From assembly GCA_947475065.1 (NCBI GenBank), contig CANJLB010000011.1, forward strand, positions 31,071-95,070: a stretch of DNA of 64,000 bases, in the 5' to 3' direction. The stretch comes from Opitutia bacterium (GTDB taxonomy: Bacteria; Verrucomicrobiota; Verrucomicrobiia; Opitutales; Opitutaceae). The notes below the pieces were generated by a model. That model was not told where the DNA came from, did not search any database, and saw nothing but the letters and a program-made list of their open reading frames with translations. Each line of letters opens with the position of its first letter. Positions within the stretch are counted from its first letter, which is position 1. Below are positions 46,781 through 54,908 of this stretch, in pieces. A program made the translations under genes and the position numbers.

Positions 46781-48607
46781 ATGCTGCTCGCGTTGCCTCC
46801 CCTGCACCGCACCTTTCCCCACCTCGTCAACACTGCCGCCGTGTCCACCGCTCCCGCGCTTCCATCTCCCGCGCTCACCGCCGATCACGCCTTGCTCCGT
46901 GTCTCGTCGCTCGTCGGCCGTACCGCCGACCCGGGCGAGGCGCTCCGCGAAATTCTTGCCGTCGCTGCCGAAACGTTTGGCGCGGTTTCCGGCTCCATCG
47001 CGCTCCTTAATCCCGACAGCGGACTGCTCGAAATCGAAGTCCAGCAGGGCCTGCCCGACGCCGCCGACCGGGTCCCCCTCCGCCCTGGCCAAGGGGTGAC
47101 CGGCTGGGTCGCGTTTCACGGCCGCCCTCAGCTTGTCCCCGACATCGCCGTCGAGCCGCGCTACATCCGAGTCCGCGCCGATGTGCGTTGCGAGATGGCC
47201 GCGCCGCTGGCCGGCCCCGGCGGGCAGGTGCTCGGCGTCATCAACCTCGACGCCGACCGCGCCGGCGCGTTCAGCCCCGCCGATCTCGCACTCCTCGTCC
47301 GCCTCGCCGACGCAGCCACCGCGGTCATGCAATGTCTCTGGCAGCTCCGCCACCTCGGCGGCAAGGCCCGCCAGCTCGAAAGCCTCATCACCATCGGCCA
47401 GTCGCTCGTCACCAAGCTCGCACCGCAGGAGCTTTTTGAAACCATCGCGCACGACGCCCGCCAGATTCTCGGTGTCCGCTCCTGCGCATGTTACCTGTTC
47501 GACGCCGCTCGCAACACCGTCTCGCTCGCCGCGCTGGCCGCACCCGGACTGGAAACAGACCTTTCTTCCCTTGCCGTCTCGCCTGCACGCAACGAAGGCG
47601 GAACCGCCTCCGACCTGCCGCTCGACTCCTGCCTCGTCGCCACCGTCGTCCATACCCGCAAGCAACTGGAATTCCCCAACGTCCAGTCGCCCGAATTCGC
47701 CGACGTGATTGACCTCCCGCGCGACCCCGCGCTTCGCTCGCTGCTCGCCGCGCCCATGCTCGATGGCGCGGAGGTCATCGGCGTGCTGGCCGTCTTCACC
47801 GACCACAACCACCGCTTCAGCAACGATGAAAAACGCCTCCTCGGCGCGCTCGCCAGCCTGGGGGCCGTCGCCCTGCAAAATTCCCGTCTTTATGCCCGCG
47901 TTTTCCAAAGCGAGGCCTCGCTCCGCAAAAACGAGCAGCTCACCACCCTCGGCCTTCTCGCCGCCGAGATCGCGCATGAAATCCGCAATCCTCTCACCGT
48001 CATCAAGCTGCTCTTTGGCTATCTCCCGCTCGACTTCCCGGAGGGCGACCCGCGCCGCACCGACGCCCGCCTCATCCGGGAAAAGCTCGACCAGCTCGAG
48101 GCGATCGTTTCGCGGGTACTCCACTTCGCCAAGGCTCCCGCGAGCCTGCACTCCCGCTGGTCGGTGGCCGAGATCATTGACGACACCGCCGTGCTCATCC
48201 GGCTGAAGCTCGCGCAGGCCAAGGTGCGGCTCAACTTCGCCCCGCCCCCGCGTCCGTTGCTCGTGGATGCCAACAAGGCCCAGCTCCAGCAGGTGTTGCT
48301 CAACCTCCTCCTCAACTCCATGCAGGCCATGCCCGACGGCGGCGCCATTACGCTCACCGCCGCCGCCACCGAACACGACGGCGCGCCCAGCGTGACCATT
48401 GACGTGACCGACACCGGGGCCGGCATCCCCGAGGCGATTCGCGACCGCATTTTCGACAGCTTCCTCTCCGGCCGCCCCGACGGCACCGGCCTCGGTCTGG
48501 CGATTGCAAAACGGATTTTGGCGAGCCACCACGGCGACCTCGCCCTGCTCTCCACTAGTCCGGCTGGCACCACGATGCGTCTGCGCCTGCCGCTGGCAAA
48601 AAGTTGA
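46781..48607 (+). CDS. Cytoplasmic sensor histidine kinase with two GAF domains
   Basis: A 608-residue protein without membrane segments. GAF1 is at about residues 50-190 (RPGQGVTGWVAFHGRP, PLAGPGGQVLGVINLD), GAF2 at about 205-372 (SLLAAPMLDGAEVIGVLAVF). The H-box LLAAEIAHEIRNPLTVIK carries phospho-acceptor His399. The ATPase domain has N-box LLNLLLNSMQAM, G1 DTGAGIP and G2 GTGLGLAIAKRIL. It probably senses a small molecule, redox state or light through the GAF domains and phosphorylates an unlinked response regulator. It is divergent from the GH3 gene with an 85-bp gap, so shared control is possible. Confidence 0.93.
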   Translation: MLLALPPLHRTFPHLVNTAAVSTAPALPSPALTADHALLRVSSLVGRTADPGEALREILAVAAETFGAVSGSIALLNPDSGLLEIEVQQGLPDAADRVPLRPGQGVTGWVAFHGRPQLVPDIAVEPRYIRVRADVRCEMAAPLAGPGGQVLGVINLDADRAGAFSPADLALLVRLADAATAVMQCLWQLRHLGGKARQLESLITIGQSLVTKLAPQELFETIAHDARQILGVRSCACYLFDAARNTVSLAALAAPGLETDLSSLAVSPARNEGGTASDLPLDSCLVATVVHTRKQLEFPNVQSPEFADVIDLPRDPALRSLLAAPMLDGAEVIGVLAVFTDHNHRFSNDEKRLLGALASLGAVALQNSRLYARVFQSEASLRKNEQLTTLGLLAAEIAHEIRNPLTVIKLLFGYLPLDFPEGDPRRTDARLIREKLDQLEAIVSRVLHFAKAPASLHSRWSVAEIIDDTAVLIRLKLAQAKVRLNFAPPPRPLLVDANKAQLQQVLLNLLLNSMQAMPDGGAITLTAAATEHDGAPSVTIDVTDTGAGIPEAIRDRIFDSFLSGRPDGTGLGLAIAKRILASHHGDLALLSTSPAGTTMRLRLPLAKS

Positions 48608-48736
48608 AGCGCCTGACCGAGTCTACCGGGAAAGCTTTGGCTGATCCGGTGGAAGCTTTTGTCGCCAGCTTGGCGGGAACCCTCGCCCGGACTTTGGTCG
48701 CGCTGGTGGTAACGTCCGGTGGCAATGCCCATGCAC

Positions 48737-49000
48737 CTAGGTGCCCTCAACGGCGTGATCAAAGAAACCGCGATATTTTTCCTCGGTGGCACGCAGGGCC
48801 TGTTCGGCCGCCCGACGGGCGAGCAGTTCGCCATACAGCCGCTCATTGGCCTTGGTTAGCTCCGTGGTCCGCGCCCGCACCCGGCGCGAGAGGTCTCGTC
48901 GCATTCGCACGAGTTCGGCCTCCAATTCCACGACGCGCAACGCGTCCGGCAACGAAGCCGGCGAGGAAGAATCAAGACCCGGGGAGGAAGACTGGCCCAT
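48737..49000 (-). pseudogene. Truncated coiled-coil/PAS sensor fragment
   Basis: An 87-residue frame: a coiled coil (LRVVELEAELVRMRRDLSRR, RTTELTKANERLYGELLAR), then the opening of a PAS domain (EEKYRGFFDHAVEGT) that stops at TAG just where the family continues with F-Q-x-T-x-x-G. No continuation is visible in the other frames downstream. It is likely the 5' remnant of a sensor kinase or diguanylate cyclase that lost the rest. It converges with the histidine kinase gene. Confidence 0.6.
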
Positions 49001-49101
49001 GGAGCCCGGGAAGCAGGTTTCCTGCCTGACTCGCCATTAGCCACCATCATCGGCGACTGGACGCGACCCAATGCGTCCCGCAGCGACACCCCCAAGGCCC
49101 C

Positions 49102-50370
49102 TCAGGCGTCGAGCACGAGGTCGCCGGAAGGGAGGGCGACACAGGCAAGACAGGTGCCGGGTTCGGGCTTGCTGCCAGGCTCCTGCGCGTAGGTGACGTT
49201 GCCGCTGCGGATCGCGGTCACGCATGTGCCGCACTGGCCGGCACAGCAGCCGGACGGAAGCGCCACGCCTTGCGCCGTGGCAAACTCGAGCAGATTGGCG
49301 GCCGCGCGATCCCACGCGACCGTCTTGCCGGACTTGCCAAAGGTGATCTGAAAGGCCGGGGCGGCCGCGACATCAGCGGTGACGGGCGGCGGGGCCTTTT
49401 TCTTGACGCTCGCGGGGCCAAAGGCCTCGAAATGGACCCGGTCGTCGGGCACGCCCCATTCCGTGAGGGCCGTGGTGATGGACTCCATAAAGGGACCAGG
49501 ACCGCACATGTAGTAGTCGTAGTTGCTCGAGGGCAGCAGCGTTTTAAAGAGATCCACGGTGACACGGCCCTTGTGCTGGTAGTCCACGCCCTCGCGGTCG
49601 TTCGGGCCGGGCGCAGAGTAGCAGACGTGCAGGCGGACGTTGTCAAATTTCGCAGCGACGGCCGCGACGTGGTCCTTCATGATGTGGTCGCTGCTGTTGC
49701 GGCAGCCAAAGAACCACCAGATCTCACGCTTGCTGCCGCTCTCGGTCAGCTCGTTGAGCATGCTGAGGCAGGGCGTGATGCCGACACCGGCGGAAATCAG
49801 GACGACGGAACCCTGCTTTGAAGTGTCCAGATAGAAATGGCCGCCGGGGGCCTTGACGTCGAGGATGCTCCCCTCGTGGATGTGGTCGTGGAAAAAATTG
49901 GAGGCCAGACCGGCGGGGTTTTCAGGCTTGGAAGGCGGGCAACGCTTGATGGTTACGCGATAGAACTCAGGCCGCGCCGCGTCGCTCAGGCTGTAGCAGC
50001 GGATGGTCTTTTTCTTCTGCCCCGGGATATCCAGCTCGAAGGTCAGGTATTGACCGGGCTTGAAGCCGGGGAGCGGCTTCTTGTCGTGCGGGCTCAGGTA
50101 GAAGGAGCAGGCGTCGCCGGCATCCGGGATTTTTTTCGCGACCGAAAACTTGCGAATACCGTTCCACGGCGCAGCGTTCTCGTCCACCTTGCGCTGGGCC
50201 CGGCGGGCGGTGGCGAGGCTGGTGAGCAGCAACTCACGGCCGACTTCGTCGGAGTGCGCCTGCGCACGGAGCAACCGCATCTGACCGACCACGAGGGCCA
50301 CGAGCTGGCCAGCAACCAACGCGATCAGAAGCGCGCCGCCGAGGAGGAGAATAATGTTGGTTGTTGGCAT
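49102..50370 (-). CDS. Membrane-anchored FAD/NAD(P) oxidoreductase with C-terminal [2Fe-2S] domain
   Basis: A 422-residue protein. Residues about 6-30 form an N-terminal membrane anchor (IILLLGGALLIALVAGQLVA). The ferredoxin-reductase FAD domain has KPGQYLTFEL and RCYSLSD; the NAD(P) domain has VLISAGVGITPCLSML and YDYYMCGPGPFM. The C-terminus is a plant-type ferredoxin: SGCCAGQCGTCVTA and a later CLAC, fitting C-x4-C-x2-C-xn-C. The domain order resembles Hcr and related reductases, not NqrF, where the [2Fe-2S] domain comes first. It is the last gene of the leftward redox arm, 20 bp after the barrel gene. A role in passing NADH electrons to the cytochromes, or the reverse, is inferred. Confidence 0.9.
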   Translation of the reverse strand: MPTTNIILLLGGALLIALVAGQLVALVVGQMRLLRAQAHSDEVGRELLLTSLATARRAQRKVDENAAPWNGIRKFSVAKKIPDAGDACSFYLSPHDKKPLPGFKPGQYLTFELDIPGQKKKTIRCYSLSDAARPEFYRVTIKRCPPSKPENPAGLASNFFHDHIHEGSILDVKAPGGHFYLDTSKQGSVVLISAGVGITPCLSMLNELTESGSKREIWWFFGCRNSSDHIMKDHVAAVAAKFDNVRLHVCYSAPGPNDREGVDYQHKGRVTVDLFKTLLPSSNYDYYMCGPGPFMESITTALTEWGVPDDRVHFEAFGPASVKKKAPPPVTADVAAAPAFQITFGKSGKTVAWDRAAANLLEFATAQGVALPSGCCAGQCGTCVTAIRSGNVTYAQEPGSKPEPGTCLACVALPSGDLVLDA

Positions 50371-50390
50371 GGAGGAAACAGGTGAATGGG

Positions 50391-51854
50391 TCAGAACTTC
50401 CGTCGGAGCTCCAAGCGGAAGCCCGCGATGCCCGGCAGTCGCTCGCGGGCGGCGGCCATGGCGTCGGCCCGGAGAATCCAGGCATTGTTCAGCGGGAGCT
50501 GCCAGCGGACGCCGACACCATATTGCGGGCCGGGCGCGGTCCGTTCAGCGGGATTCCCAAAGGTGTTGAGCGCGGCGACCTCGAAGACAAGCTGCTGGTG
50601 AAGGTCGAAGAGATACTCGAGCCCCAGCGCGGCCCCGTAGGTATTGTGGCCGGTGTCGTCGAGCTTGGGAAAGCCGGTGAAGCCGTCGGTCTCAAAGGTG
50701 ATGCCGGTGTTCAGGAGCACGCCACCCGCGCCGGCAGCACGTGCGAGCGACTGCGGGCGATGAAAGCCGGCCCATCCGTTGAGATAAGGCACAAGCGTGG
50801 AAGGCAGGGAGGTGACAAGGCTGTTTTCCACCAGCACGAGCACGCCATCGGCAGTGCGCGCGCCGGCGGCGGGATCCTGGCCAAAGTTCCAGATAACGCG
50901 CACGCTGTTGGCGAGACGGTTAAAGTAGCGTTTCGTGAACGCCGCCGAGAGGTTGTGATAGCTGAGGTCGCGCGAGGCACCGTTGCCCTCCACATAGCCA
51001 TAGCCGATCTCCCAATAGCCGTGGTTCGCCTCGATGAATGTCGTCGCGCCGTAGACCCGGCCATCATGGTCGCCGCGCAGCGCGGGCGTCGTCACCTGGT
51101 CGAAGCCGGCAAAGAACGTCACGTCCATGTTCGTGATCTGTAGTGACGGGCTGTTGCGGGCGGGGATGGTGAAGGCGAAGCCGTTGAACGCGTCCTGCAT
51201 CCACACGCCATTTTGAAACAGCAGCGGAATCAGGCCGGCGGTAAAGGGCAGGTCAAAATGGTTGTCGCGGCCAGTGAAGCCGGAAGCGATACGCGCAAGG
51301 TCACCCTCGAAAAACAGCGCGTCCGGCGTGAGGTCGAACTCCGTGTTGCCGACCCGCGGTCGCGTCCCGCCGAACTGGGTGAACGTGCCCGTGGCACGGT
51401 CGTCGAGCGGGGTGAAAAAATAGTGGATGCGCTCGGTCGCCGTAATTTTCAGGTCGAGGTCGAGGTTGAGCTTGGCGGCGGCGAGGCCTTTTTCGACCGC
51501 GCCGTTGTCATTCCACGCCACGGCGGTGCGAAGGTCGCCGTAGAAAAGGAGCTGCGGGAAGAGCAGGTTTTTTTCGCCGAGCAGGTTTTTGCCCACCGCA
51601 AATTGGCCGGGGCCATAGAGCTCGCGGCCGAGCTCCAGCAGCGGACGGGCGGTGGGGTTGAGGTGCTTTGCCCCATAGATGTCGAGCTGCCGCTGGTAGT
51701 CATAGGGCAGCGTATTGACCGGATCGGGCGCAAAGGCGGGTTTGGCCGACGGCACCGGCACGGCGCGCGTATCCATGCTGGGTGGTGCCTCGGCGGCGAA
51801 ACCGCACAGGGCGGCTGTCAGCAAGGCGGCAACAATCGGACGGCGGTGGCTCAT
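50391..51854 (-). CDS. Outer-membrane beta-barrel protein of the redox cluster
   Basis: About 487 residues from MSHRRPIVAALLTAALCGFA, a Sec signal peptide. The mature protein has many alternating, aromatic-rich strands (GYWEIGYGYVEGNGASRDL, AAFTKRYFNRLANSVRVIWN) and ends QFRL-like, in GFRLELRRKF with a terminal Phe, typical of outer-membrane barrels. It contains no CxxCH. The start overlaps the stop of the upstream 5-heme cytochrome by 4 bp (ATGA), so the two are translationally coupled. This pairing recalls porin-cytochrome conduits, but no sequence match to MtrB/PioB-type porins was recognised. It could also be an alginate- or phosphate-porin-type barrel. Confidence 0.75.
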   Translation of the reverse strand: MSHRRPIVAALLTAALCGFAAEAPPSMDTRAVPVPSAKPAFAPDPVNTLPYDYQRQLDIYGAKHLNPTARPLLELGRELYGPGQFAVGKNLLGEKNLLFPQLLFYGDLRTAVAWNDNGAVEKGLAAAKLNLDLDLKITATERIHYFFTPLDDRATGTFTQFGGTRPRVGNTEFDLTPDALFFEGDLARIASGFTGRDNHFDLPFTAGLIPLLFQNGVWMQDAFNGFAFTIPARNSPSLQITNMDVTFFAGFDQVTTPALRGDHDGRVYGATTFIEANHGYWEIGYGYVEGNGASRDLSYHNLSAAFTKRYFNRLANSVRVIWNFGQDPAAGARTADGVLVLVENSLVTSLPSTLVPYLNGWAGFHRPQSLARAAGAGGVLLNTGITFETDGFTGFPKLDDTGHNTYGAALGLEYLFDLHQQLVFEVAALNTFGNPAERTAPGPQYGVGVRWQLPLNNAWILRADAMAAARERLPGIAGFRLELRRKF

Positions 51855-53713
51855 GGCTTTTTCTCGGCGGTGGGCGCGACAGTGAACTCGGCGGTGGATT
51901 CGTGGAGGTTGATCATCCATTCGTTCATGGCTTGGTTCATCTCCGGCGTGGCACCGATGAAATCCATGAAATACATCGGCTCGGCGCGGCTTCGCATGCG
52001 GATGGAGAGGCGGTACCGGCCGGATGCCTTCAGCGCAGAAGCGGGGATCGTGTAGACGGCGTCGCGCTGGGAGAGCGGCGGGAGGCTGCGGCCCTCCATG
52101 CGCACAAACGGCGGGTGGTTGAGCACGCTGGTCGGCACCCCGGCGGGGCGGATGAAGGGGAGCTGGTCACCGTCGAGGTTGATCGGGAGATACATCTCGC
52201 GATCGGTGCCCTTCACATTGGTCGTGAGAAATTTGGTCTGGAGGTTGAACAGCTGGGAGTCGGCGGGAAGTTTGCCGGAGCGCACGTCGCGCGAATGGAG
52301 GTCAGCCATGTCGCCCGCGCTGTCCACGTAGCCAGACTCCCAGACATTGCGGCCCGAAGGGTCGAAGAGCGCGATGTTCAGCCAGATCTCGGGTTGCGCA
52401 CCGAGGGAACCGGAGGGAAGATTGTGACCGGAGTTCGTATTATGCAGCGTGTAGGAAACCGCCAAAGCCCGGCCCGCGACGGGATCCGCCTTGAAAAACG
52501 GCCCGTCAAGGTGCGCGCCATTCTGCATGACGGCCTCACGCAGGCGGCGCTTGTCCTCAAGCATCTTCAAGTTCTCCTCCACAATGTCGCGCGCGTCGGA
52601 GCGGTCTTCCGGCACCGCCCATTCCTCGGGGAACTTGTACGCGGAAGGGTTTTGCGCCACAGTCTTCTCGAAGTCGGGCTTGCCCCAGCCGGCGCGATAG
52701 TCGAATTTGAGCCAGGTCTGAATCGCAAATTTCTTCGCCTGCGGATTGTGCGGGAAGATACCGGGATGGACAATGGGGTAGCCGGGGCCGTAGAAGGCAT
52801 GGTTGTGGTGCTCGCGGCCAGGGTTGACCGGTGTGCCGCCGACGATGGCGGCGGCCGCCGTCGTGTAACCCTCGGCCCGGCCGGGGGTTTTGCCCATGTG
52901 ACACTCCTGGCAGGTGGTTCCGGAAGCGGCGGCGGGCGAGGCGCGGTATTGATCCCAGACGACCTCCAGCTTGATCCCGGGATGCACGGCGACCTGATGA
53001 CAGGACACGCAAAACTCCGAGGTCTTGATCGTGGAAAATTGAATCGCAGCATTGTGAATGACCTGGCCGGGGCCGGTGTCGGCGTCGGACAATTTCACAT
53101 GAAACGCATCTTTCTGCCCGACGACCATGGCCACACCGTCGCCACTGAAGCCGCCGAGCACGGGCTTAGTCAGGTCGCCCTGCTCGATCCGGCGTTCCCC
53201 GTTAACCTTGGTGTATTGCTCCGCCGCGCGGTGACAGGTAACACACGTGATGCCTTCCCGCGAAACTTCGGTGCGCTGCCAGAGAGGCATGTCGCGCGAC
53301 TCACCCATCGTCGTGCTGACGGCCGCGTGACACCGCATGCAAAAATAGCCGATCGTACCCTGCGCGAGGTCGTTGATTTTTTGCTCGAACTTGTGAAACA
53401 CCGGCGAAACCGAGGCGTAGGCATGATTGGACGAGCGCCACTCGTCGTAAATCTGCTTGTGGCAGACCGAGCACTCGGAAGCGCTCGGGAAATTACCCTT
53501 GGCAAAGGCCTGCGCGTGCGGATCCACAGGATTGACCGGCTGGGCTTTGGGCGGAGGCAGCGGCTTCGAAACCGGACGCGCGGGTGCGGGCGTCGCGGGT
53601 CCTCCGAGCAAATCGTCGCCGCCCAGCAGGTCGTCCGAACTGGCGGCGGCGTGTGCGGGTGGCAAGGCGAGCCACAAAATGGCGGAAAGGGCAATAAGCG
53701 GGTGAAACTTCAT
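51851..53713 (-). CDS. Five-heme c-type cytochrome
   Basis: A 620-residue exported protein from MKFHPLIALSAILWLALPPAHA, with signal cleavage near residue 22. Five CxxCH motifs: CSVCH (81), CMRCH (125), CVTCH (157), CVSCH (235), CQECH (268). All lie in the N-terminal half; the C-terminal half (NTNSGHNLPSGSLGAQPEIW, WESGYVDSAGDM) is a non-heme domain with several conserved His that may be distal ligands. Just after the signal peptide is a DDLLGG-DDLLGG repeat then a Pro-rich linker, a motif also found in the 10-heme cytochrome of the same cluster. It is first in the leftward arm. Periplasmic location is expected. Confidence 0.9.
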   Translation of the reverse strand: MKFHPLIALSAILWLALPPAHAAASSDDLLGGDDLLGGPATPAPARPVSKPLPPPKAQPVNPVDPHAQAFAKGNFPSASECSVCHKQIYDEWRSSNHAYASVSPVFHKFEQKINDLAQGTIGYFCMRCHAAVSTTMGESRDMPLWQRTEVSREGITCVTCHRAAEQYTKVNGERRIEQGDLTKPVLGGFSGDGVAMVVGQKDAFHVKLSDADTGPGQVIHNAAIQFSTIKTSEFCVSCHQVAVHPGIKLEVVWDQYRASPAAASGTTCQECHMGKTPGRAEGYTTAAAAIVGGTPVNPGREHHNHAFYGPGYPIVHPGIFPHNPQAKKFAIQTWLKFDYRAGWGKPDFEKTVAQNPSAYKFPEEWAVPEDRSDARDIVEENLKMLEDKRRLREAVMQNGAHLDGPFFKADPVAGRALAVSYTLHNTNSGHNLPSGSLGAQPEIWLNIALFDPSGRNVWESGYVDSAGDMADLHSRDVRSGKLPADSQLFNLQTKFLTTNVKGTDREMYLPINLDGDQLPFIRPAGVPTSVLNHPPFVRMEGRSLPPLSQRDAVYTIPASALKASGRYRLSIRMRSRAEPMYFMDFIGATPEMNQAMNEWMINLHESTAEFTVAPTAEKKP

Positions 53714-53762
53714 GCGCGGTTGCGGACAGTTAGTTGCGGAAAACAAACCGACCGGGCAAGCC

Positions 53763-53803
53763 CTTTGTGAAAAAAAACGATAGGTGTTTTTTTTTAAACA
53801 AAG
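53763..53803. promoter_or_regulatory. A/T-tract inverted repeat in the divergent cytochrome promoter region
   Basis: CTTTGTGAAAAAAAAC (53763-53778) is followed by a 7-nt GATAGGT spacer and then GTTTTTTTTTAAACAAAG (53786-53803), the reverse complement apart from two insertions. It sits 50 bp from the leftward 5-heme cytochrome start and 57 bp from the rightward 4-heme cytochrome start, in the 147-bp gap. It could be an operator, a bent-DNA/UP element serving both promoters, or a hairpin in either leader. Confidence 0.5.
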
Positions 53804-53860
53804 CGATTGCCAATCACGGGAGTATTCCCCCATTGATTTTCCTGTTCATCCAAAACATTT

Positions 53861-54853
53861 ATGACCCGCCGTCCGCTCACCACCCTTGTTTCCGCCCTCC
53901 TCCTGATTGCCTGTGCCACGGGCCCCGCCCTCGCGCAGTCCGATCCGTCGAAGATCACCGGCCCCGAGGCCTGCATCGCCTGTCACAAGCTTGAGGGCGC
54001 CGCATGGCAGGAGATGAAGCATTTCAAAACCTTCGACGAGTTGCACCGCCGGCCCGAGGCGAAGGACATCGCCGGCAAGCTCGGCATCGCCAACATCAAG
54101 AACGAGAGCACCTGCGTGCAATGCCACTACACCTCCATGGGCGCGGCCGGCGCGGCCAAGGTCATCGCCGGCGTCTCCTGCGAACTCTGCCACAGCGCGG
54201 GTGCAGACTGGACGAAAGTTCACAACGTCAAGGAAAACGCGAACCACATCGCGGATGCTGAAAAGCTTGGTTTCATCTCACCCGGCAACATTTACAAGCT
54301 CGCGTCCAACTGTTTTCAGTGTCACACGATCCCGAACGAAAAGCTCGTCAACACCGGCGGTCACCAAGTCGGCAGCGCCCTTGAGCTTGTCGCGTGGACG
54401 CAGGGCGAGATGCGCCACCATTTTCTCGGCGGCAAGACCAACACCGAAGCCACGCCCGACCGCAAGCGGATGCTCTATCTGGTGGGCCGGGTCGTGGATC
54501 TCGAGTACAGCCTGCGCGGCATCGCCGGCGCCGTGGAGCGTGGCGCCTTTGTGCAGGGCATGAACCGCCGCATCGCCTCCGCCACCGCCGAGCTGCAAAA
54601 AATCGCCGACAAACTGCCCGACGGCGCCGCCAAGACCGACGTGCTCGCGGTCATCGCCGCCGCCGTCAAACCCGCCGCCGCTGCCGATGGCACCGGCCTA
54701 AAAATCACCAACAAGGACGCCGTTCTCGCCGGGGCGAAGACCATTTCCGACCTCGGCCAGAAAATGAGCGCCACCTACAAGGGCACCGACCTTGCCGCCC
54801 TCGACTCCCTTCTGCCCACGGCCAACCAAGGCACGCCTTTCACCGCGCCCTGA
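53861..54853 (+). CDS. Four-heme c-type cytochrome (cytochrome c554-like)
   Basis: A 330-residue exported protein: MTRRPLTTLVSALLLIACATG is the signal peptide, with cleavage near ALAQ (residue 26). Four CxxCH motifs: CIACH (38), CVQCH (85), CELCH (107), CFQCH (151). The spacing and the context KHFKTFDEL and GVSCELCHSAG resemble the cytochrome c554/multiheme family. The C-terminal half (residues 190-320) is heme-free and helical. It is the first gene of the rightward arm, 55 bp before the cNMP/ferredoxin gene. It is probably a periplasmic electron shuttle. Confidence 0.9.
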   Translation: MTRRPLTTLVSALLLIACATGPALAQSDPSKITGPEACIACHKLEGAAWQEMKHFKTFDELHRRPEAKDIAGKLGIANIKNESTCVQCHYTSMGAAGAAKVIAGVSCELCHSAGADWTKVHNVKENANHIADAEKLGFISPGNIYKLASNCFQCHTIPNEKLVNTGGHQVGSALELVAWTQGEMRHHFLGGKTNTEATPDRKRMLYLVGRVVDLEYSLRGIAGAVERGAFVQGMNRRIASATAELQKIADKLPDGAAKTDVLAVIAAAVKPAAAADGTGLKITNKDAVLAGAKTISDLGQKMSATYKGTDLAALDSLLPTANQGTPFTAP

Positions 54854-54908
54854 GTTCGCACGAAGCTGACCATCACGGCAAAACTGGCTTCGCGCCAAAC
54901 TTCCCTTC

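Noticed and set aside
46709..48532. 607-residue minus-strand frame opposite the histidine kinase
   Set aside because: Shadow frame; the plus strand has all kinase boxes in order.
48604..49029. 141-residue plus-strand frame overlapping the PAS fragment
   Set aside because: Composition is Arg/Pro-rich; the coiled-coil/PAS similarity lies on the opposite strand.
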